A stretch of DNA of 64,000 bases from Fischerella sp. PCC 9605 (GTDB lineage Bacteria; Cyanobacteriota; Cyanobacteriia; Cyanobacteriales; Nostocaceae), in NCBI RefSeq assembly GCF_000517105.1, contig NZ_KI912150.1:126096-190095 (forward strand). Reading direction: 5' to 3'. Numbering within the stretch: the stretch's first letter is position 1; each line of letters starts with the position of its first letter. The notes under the pieces are model-generated. The model was not told where the DNA came from. It did no database searches and worked only from the letters and a program-made list of their open reading frames with translations. The translations under genes were made by a program, and so were the position numbers. Positions 8,486 to 17,527 of this stretch are shown here, piece by piece.

Positions 8486-9424
8486 TTACCTGATTTCTAC
8501 TGCAAATGTTTTTTGTGCAAACGCAATCTTGTCTTGAATTCCTGAGAGTTTTGGCAAGGCAGAATCAATTGCCTCTAGTCGTGGAATCAACCCCTCTTGA
8601 TTGGCAATTTGGATTGAAAGTCCGGGACGAGCATTTATCTCCAATAACAGCGGCCCTTTTTGGCGATCGAGAACAATATCAACGCCGAGATAGCCAAACT
8701 CTGTTTTATCGCCTAACTTTGCAGCCATCTCCAAAATAGTTTGCCAATGAGGAATTTGGCGATCGCGCAACGGGCGTCCCGTTTCAGGATGGTTGTCAAT
8801 GTAGCGGTTTTTCTGGATACCAACCAATGTTTTCCCCGTCGAGAGGTCAATACCTACACCAACACCACCTCTGTGTAAATTCGCTTTACCATCAGAAGCC
8901 CGTGTGGGCAAACGCAACATTGCCATTGCCGGAACTCCACGATAGACAATCACCCGGATATCAGGGACACCTTGGTAGGCAATTTCCTCAAAAACTACAT
9001 CGAACTGGACGGCATATTCAATAATTGCTTTATCGGTTTGTCCGCTTAGGGAAAACATGCCACTGAGAATATTGTGAATGTGATAATGTAGGTCTTCGGG
9101 TTTCACAATTGAACCACTAGCTTTGCAATAGCCTGCATCTGTCACATCTTTTATGACGACAATCCCATCCCCACCGCTACCTTGAGCAGGTTTCACCACA
9201 AAAGATTTGTATTCTCCAACGATCTTGGATAAATTTTTGACTTCATTCTGGAATGCAATGACTCCATAGGTTTCTGGAACCGCCACGCCAATAGCTTGAG
9301 CAATTTTTTTCGTCTCTAGTTTACTGTCAGCATGGCGATAAAGCCGACGCGGATTGCTAGGGAACAGATAGTCCAAGTTGCGAGCATTAATCCCCAGGAT
9401 GCCGTAACGCTGAAGCGAAAACAT
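8486..9424 (-). CDS. Alpha-L-glutamate ligase-related ATP-grasp protein
   Basis: This is an ATP-grasp enzyme of 312 residues related to RimK (the rimK-related ligase group). The N-terminal part has GILGINARNLDYLFP, the central lid VKPAQGSGGDGIVVI is the nucleotide-binding glycine loop, and the metal-binding end is VDIVLDRQKGPLLLEINARPG. It is the third gene of a minus-strand operon with a retropepsin-like lipoprotein and an inactive-transglutaminase/7TM protein, starting six bases after the 7TM frame ends. By family it should join an amino acid (perhaps glutamate) to a carboxylate on a peptide or envelope molecule. The substrate is unknown. Confidence 0.85.
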   Translation of the reverse strand: MFSLQRYGILGINARNLDYLFPSNPRRLYRHADSKLETKKIAQAIGVAVPETYGVIAFQNEVKNLSKIVGEYKSFVVKPAQGSGGDGIVVIKDVTDAGYCKASGSIVKPEDLHYHIHNILSGMFSLSGQTDKAIIEYAVQFDVVFEEIAYQGVPDIRVIVYRGVPAMAMLRLPTRASDGKANLHRGGVGVGIDLSTGKTLVGIQKNRYIDNHPETGRPLRDRQIPHWQTILEMAAKLGDKTEFGYLGVDIVLDRQKGPLLLEINARPGLSIQIANQEGLIPRLEAIDSALPKLSGIQDKIAFAQKTFAVEIR

Positions 9425-9430
9425 ATCAGT

Positions 9431-9877
9431 TTATCCCTCTGTTTGCTTTAATCGCCGTTGTAGTGCTAAAAATCGGAAATACTCAATTAGCTTGTAGCCG
9501 TTGTAGCGTCCGACAAGGACATTCAACCCCAAAACTAACAGCAATAGTTCTGGAAAAGCGAACGCCAAATGCTGCACATAGGGATTAATAATGCAGTAAT
9601 ACCCAATCACAGCTGCAATAACGCTACCGAGTCCAGATATCAGTGTTTCTTTTGGGCCTGCTTCTTCCCACATCATCGCCGCCCTTTCAATTGTCATAGC
9701 CAGGATCACAATTGGAAATAAAGACAGCGACAAACCTAAATTGAATTCGAGACTTTGCAGGAGAATTGCCAAAACACCCATGATTAAGACAGTTGCTGTC
9801 AAAATGGCGGCGAGTCGAGGCACTATCAAAAGCTGCAATCGATTCAGGTAAGCGCGGATCAAAAGCCCAATAATCAC
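9431..9877 (-). CDS. C-terminal half of inactive transglutaminase/7TM protein (after in-frame stop)
   Basis: This 148-residue frame contains four hydrophobic segments and motifs of the 7TM end of the family (LIVPRLAAILTAT, FPIVILAMTIERAAMMWEE, FPELLLLVLGLNVLVGRYNGY). It is in the same reading frame as the gene at 9920-11059: reading through the TGA at 9920-9922 gives a continuous protein (ETGLLAGIPLFVLVVIIGLL links the halves). The GTG at 9877 is only the first possible start after the stop, in the middle of a membrane helix, so independent translation is doubtful. Best seen as the second half of a pseudogene or of a gene with one sequence error. Confidence 0.75.
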   Translation of the reverse strand: MIIGLLIRAYLNRLQLLIVPRLAAILTATVLIMGVLAILLQSLEFNLGLSLSLFPIVILAMTIERAAMMWEEAGPKETLISGLGSVIAAVIGYYCIINPYVQHLAFAFPELLLLVLGLNVLVGRYNGYKLIEYFRFLALQRRLKQTEG

Positions 9878-9919
9878 AACTAAAACAAATAGTGGAATGC
9901 CAGCTAAAAGACCTGTCTC

Positions 9920-11059
9920 TCAGAAAGATAAACCAATTAATATAGGTGTGAATGTACCGAAAGTTGGCAATCCTACCATCTGATGCAAAATAGAAATGAC
10001 CAAAGCACCAATAGGAACTAAGACAAGCACCTGAAATACTCGCTGAGTTGACAGTGGCAACCTCAGCAAGGAGTATTCTAGCAGCGGATTTGATGCTCTG
10101 TTGCCCTGCAAAATTGCGCTTGTGAGTCCGCGATCAATATTCGGTTGAACAACGACTTCTAAATCGATATTGCTTGCTCCTGCTGCTTGCAAGACACGAT
10201 CTGAGCCGTACCACCAAGTCAGATAGCGGTCTTGCTCCCTAAAACTGAAGTCAATTGGGTCGAAGACTAGCCAGCGATCGCCCTGTTTGATCTCTAGCCA
10301 CTGAATAAAATCGGTGGAATAGACTTCATCACTCCTCAAAAAAATACCGTTGCCAACTCGCGCCGGAACATTTGCTCTATTTAAGAGAAAAGCTGCTAAT
10401 TCTGGGGTAGATTCCTCTTTTCTCAAGTTTCTACGGATCGCTTGCACCCGAATGTCATCTGTGCGGAGAGCTATTTGATAGATTTGTTTCGTTAAAGATA
10501 GGTGATCGCTTGACCGCTTTTTAGCCTCGTTCAAGAGAGCGTTAATTTCCGCAGTTGGCAAATTCTCTTTCAGATTATCCTGAACTCTAGCAGTATTCTC
10601 GCCAAACCTGACAAGTTGCCGATCGACCAAGCGCCGTCCAGAAATTGGAATTTCTTCGGTTCCAGGTGTAACGCCAGGTCTTCTACGAATAATTGCTCGA
10701 TAAAATAGAAATTCGCTACCAGTATCATCTTGCTTGGTAAAGACAGCCACTCGGTTTGCTGAATTTGGGAAAGTTTTTATTTGGCGATCGAATCCCCGAT
10801 TGATAAAATCTTCACTCACAATCTCGTAGCGTTGAGATGCTTGAGGCAGATGAAACTGAATTGTAGTTGGCAATCCTTCCTCTGATGTTAGCAATGATTG
10901 TTCTGAATCGAGTGATAGCTTGGCTTCAACATACCAACTTCTATAGGCTTGGTTAGGTAACAGCGGTACTTCTGAGGAGGTCAGCTTATGGAAAAAAATG
11001 GCTAGTCCAATCGCTGCTAAAAACAAGGCTAGTAACAAAGCATGAAAGGTACGATTCAT
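9920..11059 (-). CDS. Inactive transglutaminase/7TM protein, N-terminal half, cut by TGA
   Basis: This frame gives 379 residues: a signal-anchor (about 8-27), an extracytoplasmic inactive transglutaminase-like domain (about 30-320, with FLLNRANVPARVGNGIFLR and QGDRWLVFDPIDF) and the first transmembrane helices, ending PTFGTFTPILIGLSF before the TGA at 9920-9922. The complete family protein is around 500-550 residues; frame 11059 to 9431 would give 542 codons. Family members usually have an arginine where the stop lies (the FRET motif), so a CGA to TGA change is the simplest cause. Its ATG overlaps the stop of the retropepsin gene (TAATG), showing translational coupling. Confidence 0.85.
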   Translation of the reverse strand: MNRTFHALLLALFLAAIGLAIFFHKLTSSEVPLLPNQAYRSWYVEAKLSLDSEQSLLTSEEGLPTTIQFHLPQASQRYEIVSEDFINRGFDRQIKTFPNSANRVAVFTKQDDTGSEFLFYRAIIRRRPGVTPGTEEIPISGRRLVDRQLVRFGENTARVQDNLKENLPTAEINALLNEAKKRSSDHLSLTKQIYQIALRTDDIRVQAIRRNLRKEESTPELAAFLLNRANVPARVGNGIFLRSDEVYSTDFIQWLEIKQGDRWLVFDPIDFSFREQDRYLTWWYGSDRVLQAAGASNIDLEVVVQPNIDRGLTSAILQGNRASNPLLEYSLLRLPLSTQRVFQVLVLVPIGALVISILHQMVGLPTFGTFTPILIGLSF

Positions 11060-11649
11060 TACTGCGCCTCCTCTGCTGGACAGGTTGGTTCTGTGGTAAA
11101 GGTTTGAGACGAATCCACAACAAGTTTGCCTTGCTTGAGCATGTTGCGTCCGATTAAAACTGGATAATTAAAATCCTCTCGATCCGCTAGGTTCACCTCT
11201 TCCTCTATCCATCGACCCGCAACACAAAATTTCATTCGCACCACCGGACGCCGTAAATCAGCACCTTCACGACTCTTAATTTGAACCCATCGCACAATCG
11301 GACGCTCAAAAACGGCGTCGTTTCCCTCTCCATCTAGAAATCGGAATTTAATCATTCCGCCCGATTCTGATTCTTCATCTGGCTTTTCTAAAATTTCGGC
11401 ATTTATGGAGGTGGTTGTTGCACCCGTATCCAGCTTTACTTTGACCTCTCGCTCGAAGCCAGGTATTTTTGCTTTCTCTACCCAGCCGACAACTTGGGGA
11501 TTTTGTTCTACCCCGTCAGTAGCTTGAGTCTTTTGTGAAGTGCATCCAGGTACAGACAAAAAACCAATAAATACAATAATAAAAAAATTTTTAGCAATAT
11601 ACTGTGTATACAAAGTAAATCCACCCCCCATATCCAATGCAGTAATCAA
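11059..11649 (-). CDS. Retropepsin-like aspartic protease lipoprotein (RimK/RimB-associated family)
   Basis: This is a 196-residue putative secreted protein of the family once named ATP-dependent zinc protease. Residues 14-35 form a hydrophobic signal ending SVPGC, a lipobox. The protease core begins WVEKAKIPGFEREVKVKLDTG: KLDTGATTTSI carries the single DTG-type catalytic aspartate and YPVLIGRNML is the later retropepsin-like strand. The first ATG (11649) or the in-frame ATG at 11631 are both possible starts. First gene of the operon with the 7TM protein and ATP-grasp ligase; in related genomes these three are repeatedly neighbours. It probably trims a peptide tag made by the ligase. Confidence 0.85.
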   Translation of the reverse strand: MITALDMGGGFTLYTQYIAKNFFIIVFIGFLSVPGCTSQKTQATDGVEQNPQVVGWVEKAKIPGFEREVKVKLDTGATTTSINAEILEKPDEESESGGMIKFRFLDGEGNDAVFERPIVRWVQIKSREGADLRRPVVRMKFCVAGRWIEEEVNLADREDFNYPVLIGRNMLKQGKLVVDSSQTFTTEPTCPAEEAQ

Positions 11650-11877
11650 TGAGGCTTTCTAATTCACAAGTAAAGATTACCTAGTTGCACTTGTGACTTG
11701 ATCGCCCCGAGGGTAGATTTACTAATTATGTTGCGAAACCGATGGGATGATAAGCAAGGTATCACGACAGTGCTTGTTGAAGAATTTCTTCTACAAATTG
11801 CGTCTTTGCCTGACAAGAGGAGTCTTTTGACTTTTGACCCTTCGCTGCGCTCGAGGGCATGCTTTTGACTTTTGACT

Positions 11878-12606
11878 TTAACCTAGACCCATACCATCAG
11901 TTTCAGTTACTAATAATTTACCTTCACCACCATACATCCAAATAAAACCCTCTCCACCGCCTCTGCCAAAATGACCTAATTTGCGATAATCTTCTTCAAT
12001 ACCGTTTGTATATCCTTTCACCATGTCATAATCAGCAATTAAAACTTCTCCTCTTCTTAATTCAATAATCCTAGCGGGCGCAGTGGTACCTGTAACAACT
12101 TGAGCAATCTGTCCAGATAAGGCTCTTAAAGCAAGCCTCCATTTACCATCACCAGAACCAGCAATTTGTCGGAATTTTAATCTTTTTGCACCCATAACTA
12201 CATTATCTGAACAAAATTGAAAAACTCCATCATCAAATTCCCATTGCTCTCGGTCTGATATTTCAACAGATGTGTAATGTAAGAAATGTCCTTTTGGTCT
12301 AGGTTCTAGGTAAACCATACCCGTACCTTGATATACAGGTGCGTTATATTCGATTTCTGTTCTCAAAGCTACCCACATATCTCTCAAACGGTTATCTGTT
12401 TTATAAACACCATAAGTTAACTTACCTACACATCTGTGCAAAGTTCCTTTTTGAATTATGGTTCCTGAATTTTCCAGGCTAATTTCAACTTGCTGAACAA
12501 ATGGAATATTTTTGGTGGGATGGTAATATTTATTAGTTTCTTTATTGATATTATTCTGCAAATACCATAAATCTGTTGGTTCTAGAATCTTAACCGCATG
12601 TTGCAT
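11878..12606 (-). CDS. AIM24-like hypothetical protein
   Basis: This soluble protein has 242 residues from ATG 12606. A TTG at 12624 adds six residues, but GGAG lies nine bases before ATG 12606, so that is preferred. The C-terminal half (LRALSGQIAQVVTG, ELRRGEVLIADYDMVKGY, GGEGFIWMYGGEGKLLV) has the glycine-rich beta-strand pattern of AIM24/TIGR00266-type proteins: a pedestal GE.LI...D...Y and a GEG loop. The N-terminal part is not recognised. It is separated from the retropepsin operon by a repeat-containing spacer and is probably transcribed separately. Function unknown. Confidence 0.55.
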   Translation of the reverse strand: MQHAVKILEPTDLWYLQNNINKETNKYYHPTKNIPFVQQVEISLENSGTIIQKGTLHRCVGKLTYGVYKTDNRLRDMWVALRTEIEYNAPVYQGTGMVYLEPRPKGHFLHYTSVEISDREQWEFDDGVFQFCSDNVVMGAKRLKFRQIAGSGDGKWRLALRALSGQIAQVVTGTTAPARIIELRRGEVLIADYDMVKGYTNGIEEDYRKLGHFGRGGGEGFIWMYGGEGKLLVTETDGMGLG

Positions 12607-13224
12607 AAATTGTATCTCCGGCAATAATTAAATTAGGTGTATAAATTTTTGCAGTCTTTGTCAAGAGAGTTAACAATTTATAAAAAGCGAGGGGATATGG
12701 TATCCTCTCGTGGGTGTAGAGGAAAGTCGCCCCGTTCTCTGTAGGTAATCGGTAATGGGGAAACCAAGTACTAATTACCAATTATCAAAATCATTGCCCA
12801 CAAAGGGACTAGGAACTAGGAAATATAAATTTTTCTAATTAGTTTTGAGAGAAAAATACGTAGGTATTTTTTTGAAAATTTACTTTACATTCTTTCTTAG
12901 AAATTAAGATTATTAGAGTCTCTACAAAATCAAATAACCTCCCATGAGACAGATAATGTGGATCTGTCTATGGAAAGGGAGCTAGCTGTGGCTAACATTA
13001 ATCTTATGACCATAGCTAGAAGAATAAATGAGTTCTAATTGCTAATATAAAATCCGAGGATGATTAATATCGTTACTATACTTACTCAAACAAAAGTCAT
13101 CTATAAATAATTATACAAACAATCATATATAAAGACAGTTATAAAGACAGTTTTTAATAAGTTGATAATTAATAAATTCCATTAGAACAATAATCAACAA
13201 ACACTATTAAAAGAGTTTTTAATT
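12607..13224. other. AT-rich intergenic region
   Basis: No convincing gene. It holds an imperfect inverted repeat at about 12743-12785 (GGTAATCGGTAATGGGG facing ACTAATTACCAATTA), of the same type as one at about 37515-37555, and a highly AT-rich promoter-like tract before the gene at 13225. Confidence 0.4.
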
Positions 13225-14070
13225 ATGGTTAGACTTAATAACAATCAGAATCAAAACAATAGCATTTCTCCATACCGAGACGTACTAAAAGGTCTTTGGA
13301 ATGCAAAAGTAATGATCATCTTAGCATTAGCAGCTGTGATGGTGAGACTTTCTTATGTCAGTGGGCAACCGGAAGCTGCACCTCCAGGAACTGTCACTAC
13401 ATCAGAGGTGGTCAACCGATCCGAAGAACTGGTTGGAAAAAGTGTAACAGTTAGAAGCAAGCCGCTGCAAACAGTCGGTTCGACATCCTTCACAGTGAGC
13501 GATCGCCAATACTTTGGCGGTGAACCGATCTTAGTCATAAATGCTTCCGGTCAGCCTTTCGATTTGCCTAGCGATGGTAACACAGAAGTTCAAATTACAG
13601 GCGAGGTTCGCAATTTAGTACTTCCAGATATTGAGCGAGAATTTAATCTCAAATTACAGGAAGAATATTATGGAGATTACGTTGGTAAACCTGCGATTAT
13701 TGCTCGCTCTATTACACTAGCACCCGCACCCGCTGAAATCGCTACCAAGCCCAACAGTTACTATGGTAAAAAACTAGTGGTTACGGGTGCAGTCGAAAAC
13801 ATCCAAAGTCCGGTTTTGTTCTCGCTGCAAAAAAACCAATTATTGGATGGAAGTGGTTTGCTAGTTCTATTAAAGACACCGCCAACAGTGGCTATTAACG
13901 AAGGTCAAATAGTAGCAGTCGTTGGTGTAGTTCGTCCTTTTGTTGCTGCTGAGGTGGAACGAGAATACAAGGTAAATTGGGATTTGAAAGTGAAAAGGCA
14001 ACTGGAAACTGCATATAAAAACAGACCAATATTGCTTGCCGAAGCTGTATATCCTTCAGAAAGTCTGTAA
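13225..14070 (+). CDS. Membrane-anchored hypothetical protein with two OB-fold-like repeats
   Basis: This is a 281-residue protein. After a polar, Asn-rich start comes one transmembrane helix (about 29-45), then two similar beta-rich domains (about 62-165 and 172-280). Each begins with a phrase like VGKSVTVRSKPLQ or YGKKLVVTGAVEN, has a VQITGEVR or VAVVGVVR strand, and ends with a charged EREFNLKLQEE or EREYKVNWDLKVK segment followed by KPAIIARS or RPILLAEA. This internal duplication is visible directly. The fold guess (OB-like) is inference. The GH31 gene starts 23 bases downstream, so co-transcription is likely. Confidence 0.65.
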   Translation: MVRLNNNQNQNNSISPYRDVLKGLWNAKVMIILALAAVMVRLSYVSGQPEAAPPGTVTTSEVVNRSEELVGKSVTVRSKPLQTVGSTSFTVSDRQYFGGEPILVINASGQPFDLPSDGNTEVQITGEVRNLVLPDIEREFNLKLQEEYYGDYVGKPAIIARSITLAPAPAEIATKPNSYYGKKLVVTGAVENIQSPVLFSLQKNQLLDGSGLLVLLKTPPTVAINEGQIVAVVGVVRPFVAAEVEREYKVNWDLKVKRQLETAYKNRPILLAEAVYPSESL

Positions 14071-14093
14071 TTCTATTCCCTATTCCCTATATT

Positions 14094-16523
14094 ATGAATA
14101 TCCTCAAGCAAGCTTCGCTGAATCTGCGTTTAATCAAACTGCGACGGTTTTTTGGATCGCTGTTCTACCCCTTGCAACGCGATCGCCTCGAACGCCAGTA
14201 TCGTTATTCCCAGGTTTTAGAAGGTCTTGAGGAAATAGGAAACGTTATCCAAGCAGAGAAAACACCTAATGGCGGACACTTCTACTTCAAAAATCTAGAA
14301 GTAGAAATCTATTTTTTAGCAGTTGATTTAGTCAGAGTTGATTGGAAACCAAGTGTTCCTCCCATTCCCTACGCCATTTCCCGTCAAGACTGGCCGCTAG
14401 TAGAGACAACTTTTGAAAATCTGGACAATAGTTGGGTAATTTCTAGTCAACAGTTAAAAGTTATCGTTAGTGCAGACGGCAAACTGGAATTTCAAAATGC
14501 CAGCGGGCAAACACTCCGAGAGGAACTACCACCGCAGCGAAAAGTGAAACTTTCGCAACCGATCAAAGCATTGGGCTGGGTGCATCAAGCAAAACTACGC
14601 CCAGAGGAACACATTTACGGTTTAGGAGAACGCGCCGCCCCTCTCAACCTGCGTACACCGCTAAATCAAGGCGAAGCTAGAAATTACCGGATGTGGAATT
14701 ATGATGCAGGGGGTATATATACTTCAGGAACCGATCCTCTGTATATTTGCATACCTATTTATTTAGGTTTGCACTCTCGGGGAAGTTATCTAATTTTTTA
14801 TGAAAACACCTATCCTGCCACCTTCAGTTTTCAAGACTTTGCCGTAGCAGACTTTGAGGGCGGCGGATTGCGTTATTACCTAACTGCTGGTAAACCTACT
14901 CAACTTTTGGAACGCTACACAGAATTAACAGGTCGTCCACCCCTACCACCCCGTTGGGCATTAGGTTATCACCAGTCTCGTTGGGGATACGAAAAAGAAG
15001 CGGCACTCAAAGAAGCAGCGGCAGGGTTTCAAAAACATGATATTCCCATCAGTGCCATGCATCTTGACATTGATGTTTTGGATGGGTTTCGCGCCTTCAC
15101 CATCGACCCCGATCGCTTTCCCCATATCCGAGAAATTTCGCAAGATTTTGCAGAAAAAGGTATACAAATTATCACTATTGTCAACCCTGGTATTAAAGCT
15201 GACCGCAACAACAAATTATTTCAAGAAGGGCGGGAGCAAGATATATTTTGCAAATTGCCCAATGGTAAACCCGTTATTGCTCCGGTGTGGGCGGGTATGT
15301 CTGCCTTTCCAGATTTCACCAACCCCCAAGCCCGCCATTGGTGGAGTCGGCAGTATGAATATTTGCTCGATTTAGGTATCAGGGGATTCTGGCATGATAT
15401 GAATGAGCCAGGGGTATTTGTGCTTTGGGGCGATCCCTCCCTGCCAGAACATGCAACTCAGCATTTTATGGAAGGTAGAGGCGGCGATCACCGCGAGGCA
15501 CACAATGTCTACGGCTTACTTCAGGCACGAGCCGGATATGAAGCCTTGCGTGACTACCAACCCCAACGCCGCCCCTTTATCGTCTCGCGTTCAGGATGGG
15601 CAGGACTGCAACGCTATGCTTGGACGTGGACGGGGGATATTGAAACCAGTTGGGCAGGACTGCGCCAAACAATCCCAACCGTACTCAATTTGGGGTTATC
15701 GGGAATTCCCTACAGTGGCGCTGATATCGGGGGATTTAAGGGAAATCCCAGTGCAGAATTATATCTGCGTTGGTTTCAAATGTCCTGTTTTCTGCCTTTT
15801 TGCCGTACCCATTCCGCCAATAATACTAAGTCTCGCACACCGTGGAGTTTTGGCGAACCAACCCAGAGTATTATTCGGGAATTTTTACGGTTGCGCGATC
15901 GCTTAACACCATATTTGTACACCTTGGCTTGGGAGACAACACAAACCGGGCATCCCTTAGTACGTCCCGTGTTTTGGATCGATCCAGAAGACCAAAGACT
16001 TTGGGATATTGAGGATGCTTTTGTATTAGGCGATGCCATTTTAGTATGTGCAATTGTGGAAGAAGGTGCAACCTCACGCCAAATTACTTTACCAAAAGGG
16101 TACTGGTACGACTTTTGGAACGATACACTTCTAGAAGGCTCAAAACAAGTCTCGATAGATGCACCATTAGACAAAATACCGTTGTTAGTAAAAGCAGGTA
16201 GTATTCTACCAATGGCAATGGCACAAAAAATGATTCTGCATCTCTATCCGCCAGTGGAAGGAAACTGTGCAAGTCAAGTTTACAGTGATGCTGGCGATGG
16301 CTACGGTGAGTGGCGGCTAGATAAATTCTTCCTGCGGCGAGACGATCGAGGTTTGGAACTTACCTGGCAGCAACAGGGAGATTATCCCTTTCCTTACAAA
16401 GGAGTGCAACTTTATTTGCATGGGATGACATTACAGCAAGCCTGGGTGGATGGAACAAAAGCTGTTTGCCAAGAAAATCGCGTGGATATTGATAGTATAT
16501 TTGAGCAAGTTCGCCTTCATTAA
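14094..16523 (+). CDS. Glycoside hydrolase family 31 alpha-glucosidase
   Basis: This is a GH31 enzyme of 809 residues, full length for the family. The nucleophile is D435 in WHDMNEPGVF and the acid/base is D515 in WTGDIETSW. Other conserved blocks: GLGERAAPLNLR, PPRWALGYHQSRWGY, MHLDIDVLDGF, RSGWAGLQRYAW, GIPYSGADIGGF and FCRTHS. There is no signal peptide, so it acts in the cytoplasm, hydrolysing terminal alpha-glucose from maltose, malto-oligosaccharides or related glucosides. It lies 23 bases after a membrane-anchored protein and about 1 kb before a GH13 enzyme, suggesting a role in glycogen or trehalose turnover. Confidence 0.93.
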   Translation: MNILKQASLNLRLIKLRRFFGSLFYPLQRDRLERQYRYSQVLEGLEEIGNVIQAEKTPNGGHFYFKNLEVEIYFLAVDLVRVDWKPSVPPIPYAISRQDWPLVETTFENLDNSWVISSQQLKVIVSADGKLEFQNASGQTLREELPPQRKVKLSQPIKALGWVHQAKLRPEEHIYGLGERAAPLNLRTPLNQGEARNYRMWNYDAGGIYTSGTDPLYICIPIYLGLHSRGSYLIFYENTYPATFSFQDFAVADFEGGGLRYYLTAGKPTQLLERYTELTGRPPLPPRWALGYHQSRWGYEKEAALKEAAAGFQKHDIPISAMHLDIDVLDGFRAFTIDPDRFPHIREISQDFAEKGIQIITIVNPGIKADRNNKLFQEGREQDIFCKLPNGKPVIAPVWAGMSAFPDFTNPQARHWWSRQYEYLLDLGIRGFWHDMNEPGVFVLWGDPSLPEHATQHFMEGRGGDHREAHNVYGLLQARAGYEALRDYQPQRRPFIVSRSGWAGLQRYAWTWTGDIETSWAGLRQTIPTVLNLGLSGIPYSGADIGGFKGNPSAELYLRWFQMSCFLPFCRTHSANNTKSRTPWSFGEPTQSIIREFLRLRDRLTPYLYTLAWETTQTGHPLVRPVFWIDPEDQRLWDIEDAFVLGDAILVCAIVEEGATSRQITLPKGYWYDFWNDTLLEGSKQVSIDAPLDKIPLLVKAGSILPMAMAQKMILHLYPPVEGNCASQVYSDAGDGYGEWRLDKFFLRRDDRGLELTWQQQGDYPFPYKGVQLYLHGMTLQQAWVDGTKAVCQENRVDIDSIFEQVRLH

Positions 16524-16983
16524 TCGTCAGGACGATTTTTAGAAAGTCGCACTCTTATGGGCGAGGCTCTAACCCCAAAATTTTCGGTAGAAAAAATATT
16601 ACCTTCAGTTTGCTAATGCCAAATTTTTTTCAACCCATAGATAGGTGAGTAAAATACTCAAAATATACAAAATCAAAGCTATTGGGCAGCTAAGTATCCA
16701 GGTTCATATCTGTCTGTAACCGGTCTTGCAACTTGTCCTCGGTTTGTCAAACAAAGCCTCGCTCAATGGGGAATTTACCTGACAAGCTCTAGAATGGGTG
16801 CTTGTGTGTGACAAGATGCAAGATTTCTCTAAGTAAGTTACCGAAGAATATTGATTGCACCTTCCGGCTGAAAATCATTTTTGCTGCGATTGGTGTTGTC
16901 TTACTGTGGCTGCACTAGCAAAATCGACATCCTAAACAACGTAAAAATACTGAATAGCGATCGCGATAGGGAGTAGCACAACG
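16524..16983. other. Intergenic region before the rhodopsin transducer gene
   Basis: No gene recognised on either strand. A short minus-strand stretch near 16690-16770 is free of stops for only about 20 codons and was not accepted. A HIP1 site lies at about 16958. It likely contains the promoter of the gene at 16984. Confidence 0.35.
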
Positions 16984-17361
16984 ATGAGCAAACCGATAGG
17001 ACACACAAGATGGGCAATAGCAGAGGGATACATTCCCGCCTATAGCAAGGGCCCCGAACCCCAGTTCACCAGCCACGAAACAGCTTGTTTGCTCAACACT
17101 TCCGACCAAGATGCCCATGTAGAAATCACAATTTATTTTAGCGACAAGGAACCTGTAGGGCCCTACCGCATCACAGTTCCTGCAAGGCGGACTCTGCACT
17201 TGCGCTTCAATAACTTGACCGACCCCGAACCAATTCCCCACGATACAGATTATGCCAGCGTCTTTGAGTCAGATGTGCCGATAGTAGTACAGCATACCCG
17301 GCTCGATTCTAGACAGGCTGAAAATGCCTTACTCAGTACGATCGCTTATGCCAGCAATTAA
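16984..17361 (+). CDS. Anabaena sensory rhodopsin transducer (ASRT) family protein
   Basis: This 125-residue protein matches, almost residue for residue, the cyanobacterial sensory rhodopsin transducer as I recall it: WAIAEGYIPAYSKGPEPQF, VEITIYFSDKEPVGPYRITV, PARRTLHLRFNNL, IPHDTDYASVFESDVPIVVQ and ending HTRLDSRQAENALLSTIAYA. In Anabaena it is a soluble beta-sandwich tetramer that binds the sensory rhodopsin and has been reported to bind DNA. No rhodopsin gene lies in this window; instead sugar-metabolising enzymes surround it, matching proposals that the wider family binds carbohydrates. Its TAA stop overlaps the end of a miniature element. Confidence 0.92.
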   Translation: MSKPIGHTRWAIAEGYIPAYSKGPEPQFTSHETACLLNTSDQDAHVEITIYFSDKEPVGPYRITVPARRTLHLRFNNLTDPEPIPHDTDYASVFESDVPIVVQHTRLDSRQAENALLSTIAYASN

Positions 17362-17495
17362 GTAGGTAGGTGAGAATAAAAGCAGTTATGTTAAGAAATG
17401 TAAAATTGCTAAAACCCTTACCAATGACAAATGACAAATGACCAATGACCAATGACGACCCTCACGAATTAACTTTATTTGTGCCGACCTACTTA
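17359..17495 (-). repeat. TA-bounded miniature element (MITE), complete copy A
   Basis: The ends are inverted repeats, TAAGTAGGTAGG at the left and CCGACCTACTTA at the right (one mismatch), each bounded by TA. The interior carries repeated TGACAAA/TGACCAA heptamers and the text GTTAATTC or its complement. On the minus strand it aligns along its length with the plus-strand copy at 59175-59306. Dinucleotide TA boundaries are what IS630/Tc1-mariner type transposition leaves, so a non-autonomous element is inferred. The left TAA is the stop of the transducer gene. Confidence 0.75.
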
Positions 17496-17527
17496 GTTGA
17501 AATATGGAGGCTAGGAAAGTGACTGCG

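Noticed and set aside
15403-15906. 167-codon frame inside the GH31 gene
   Set aside because: It is a shifted frame across the catalytic region; the GH31 reading is full length and conserved.
15776-16174. 132-codon reverse-strand frame inside the GH31 gene
   Set aside because: Antisense shadow with no recognisable domain.
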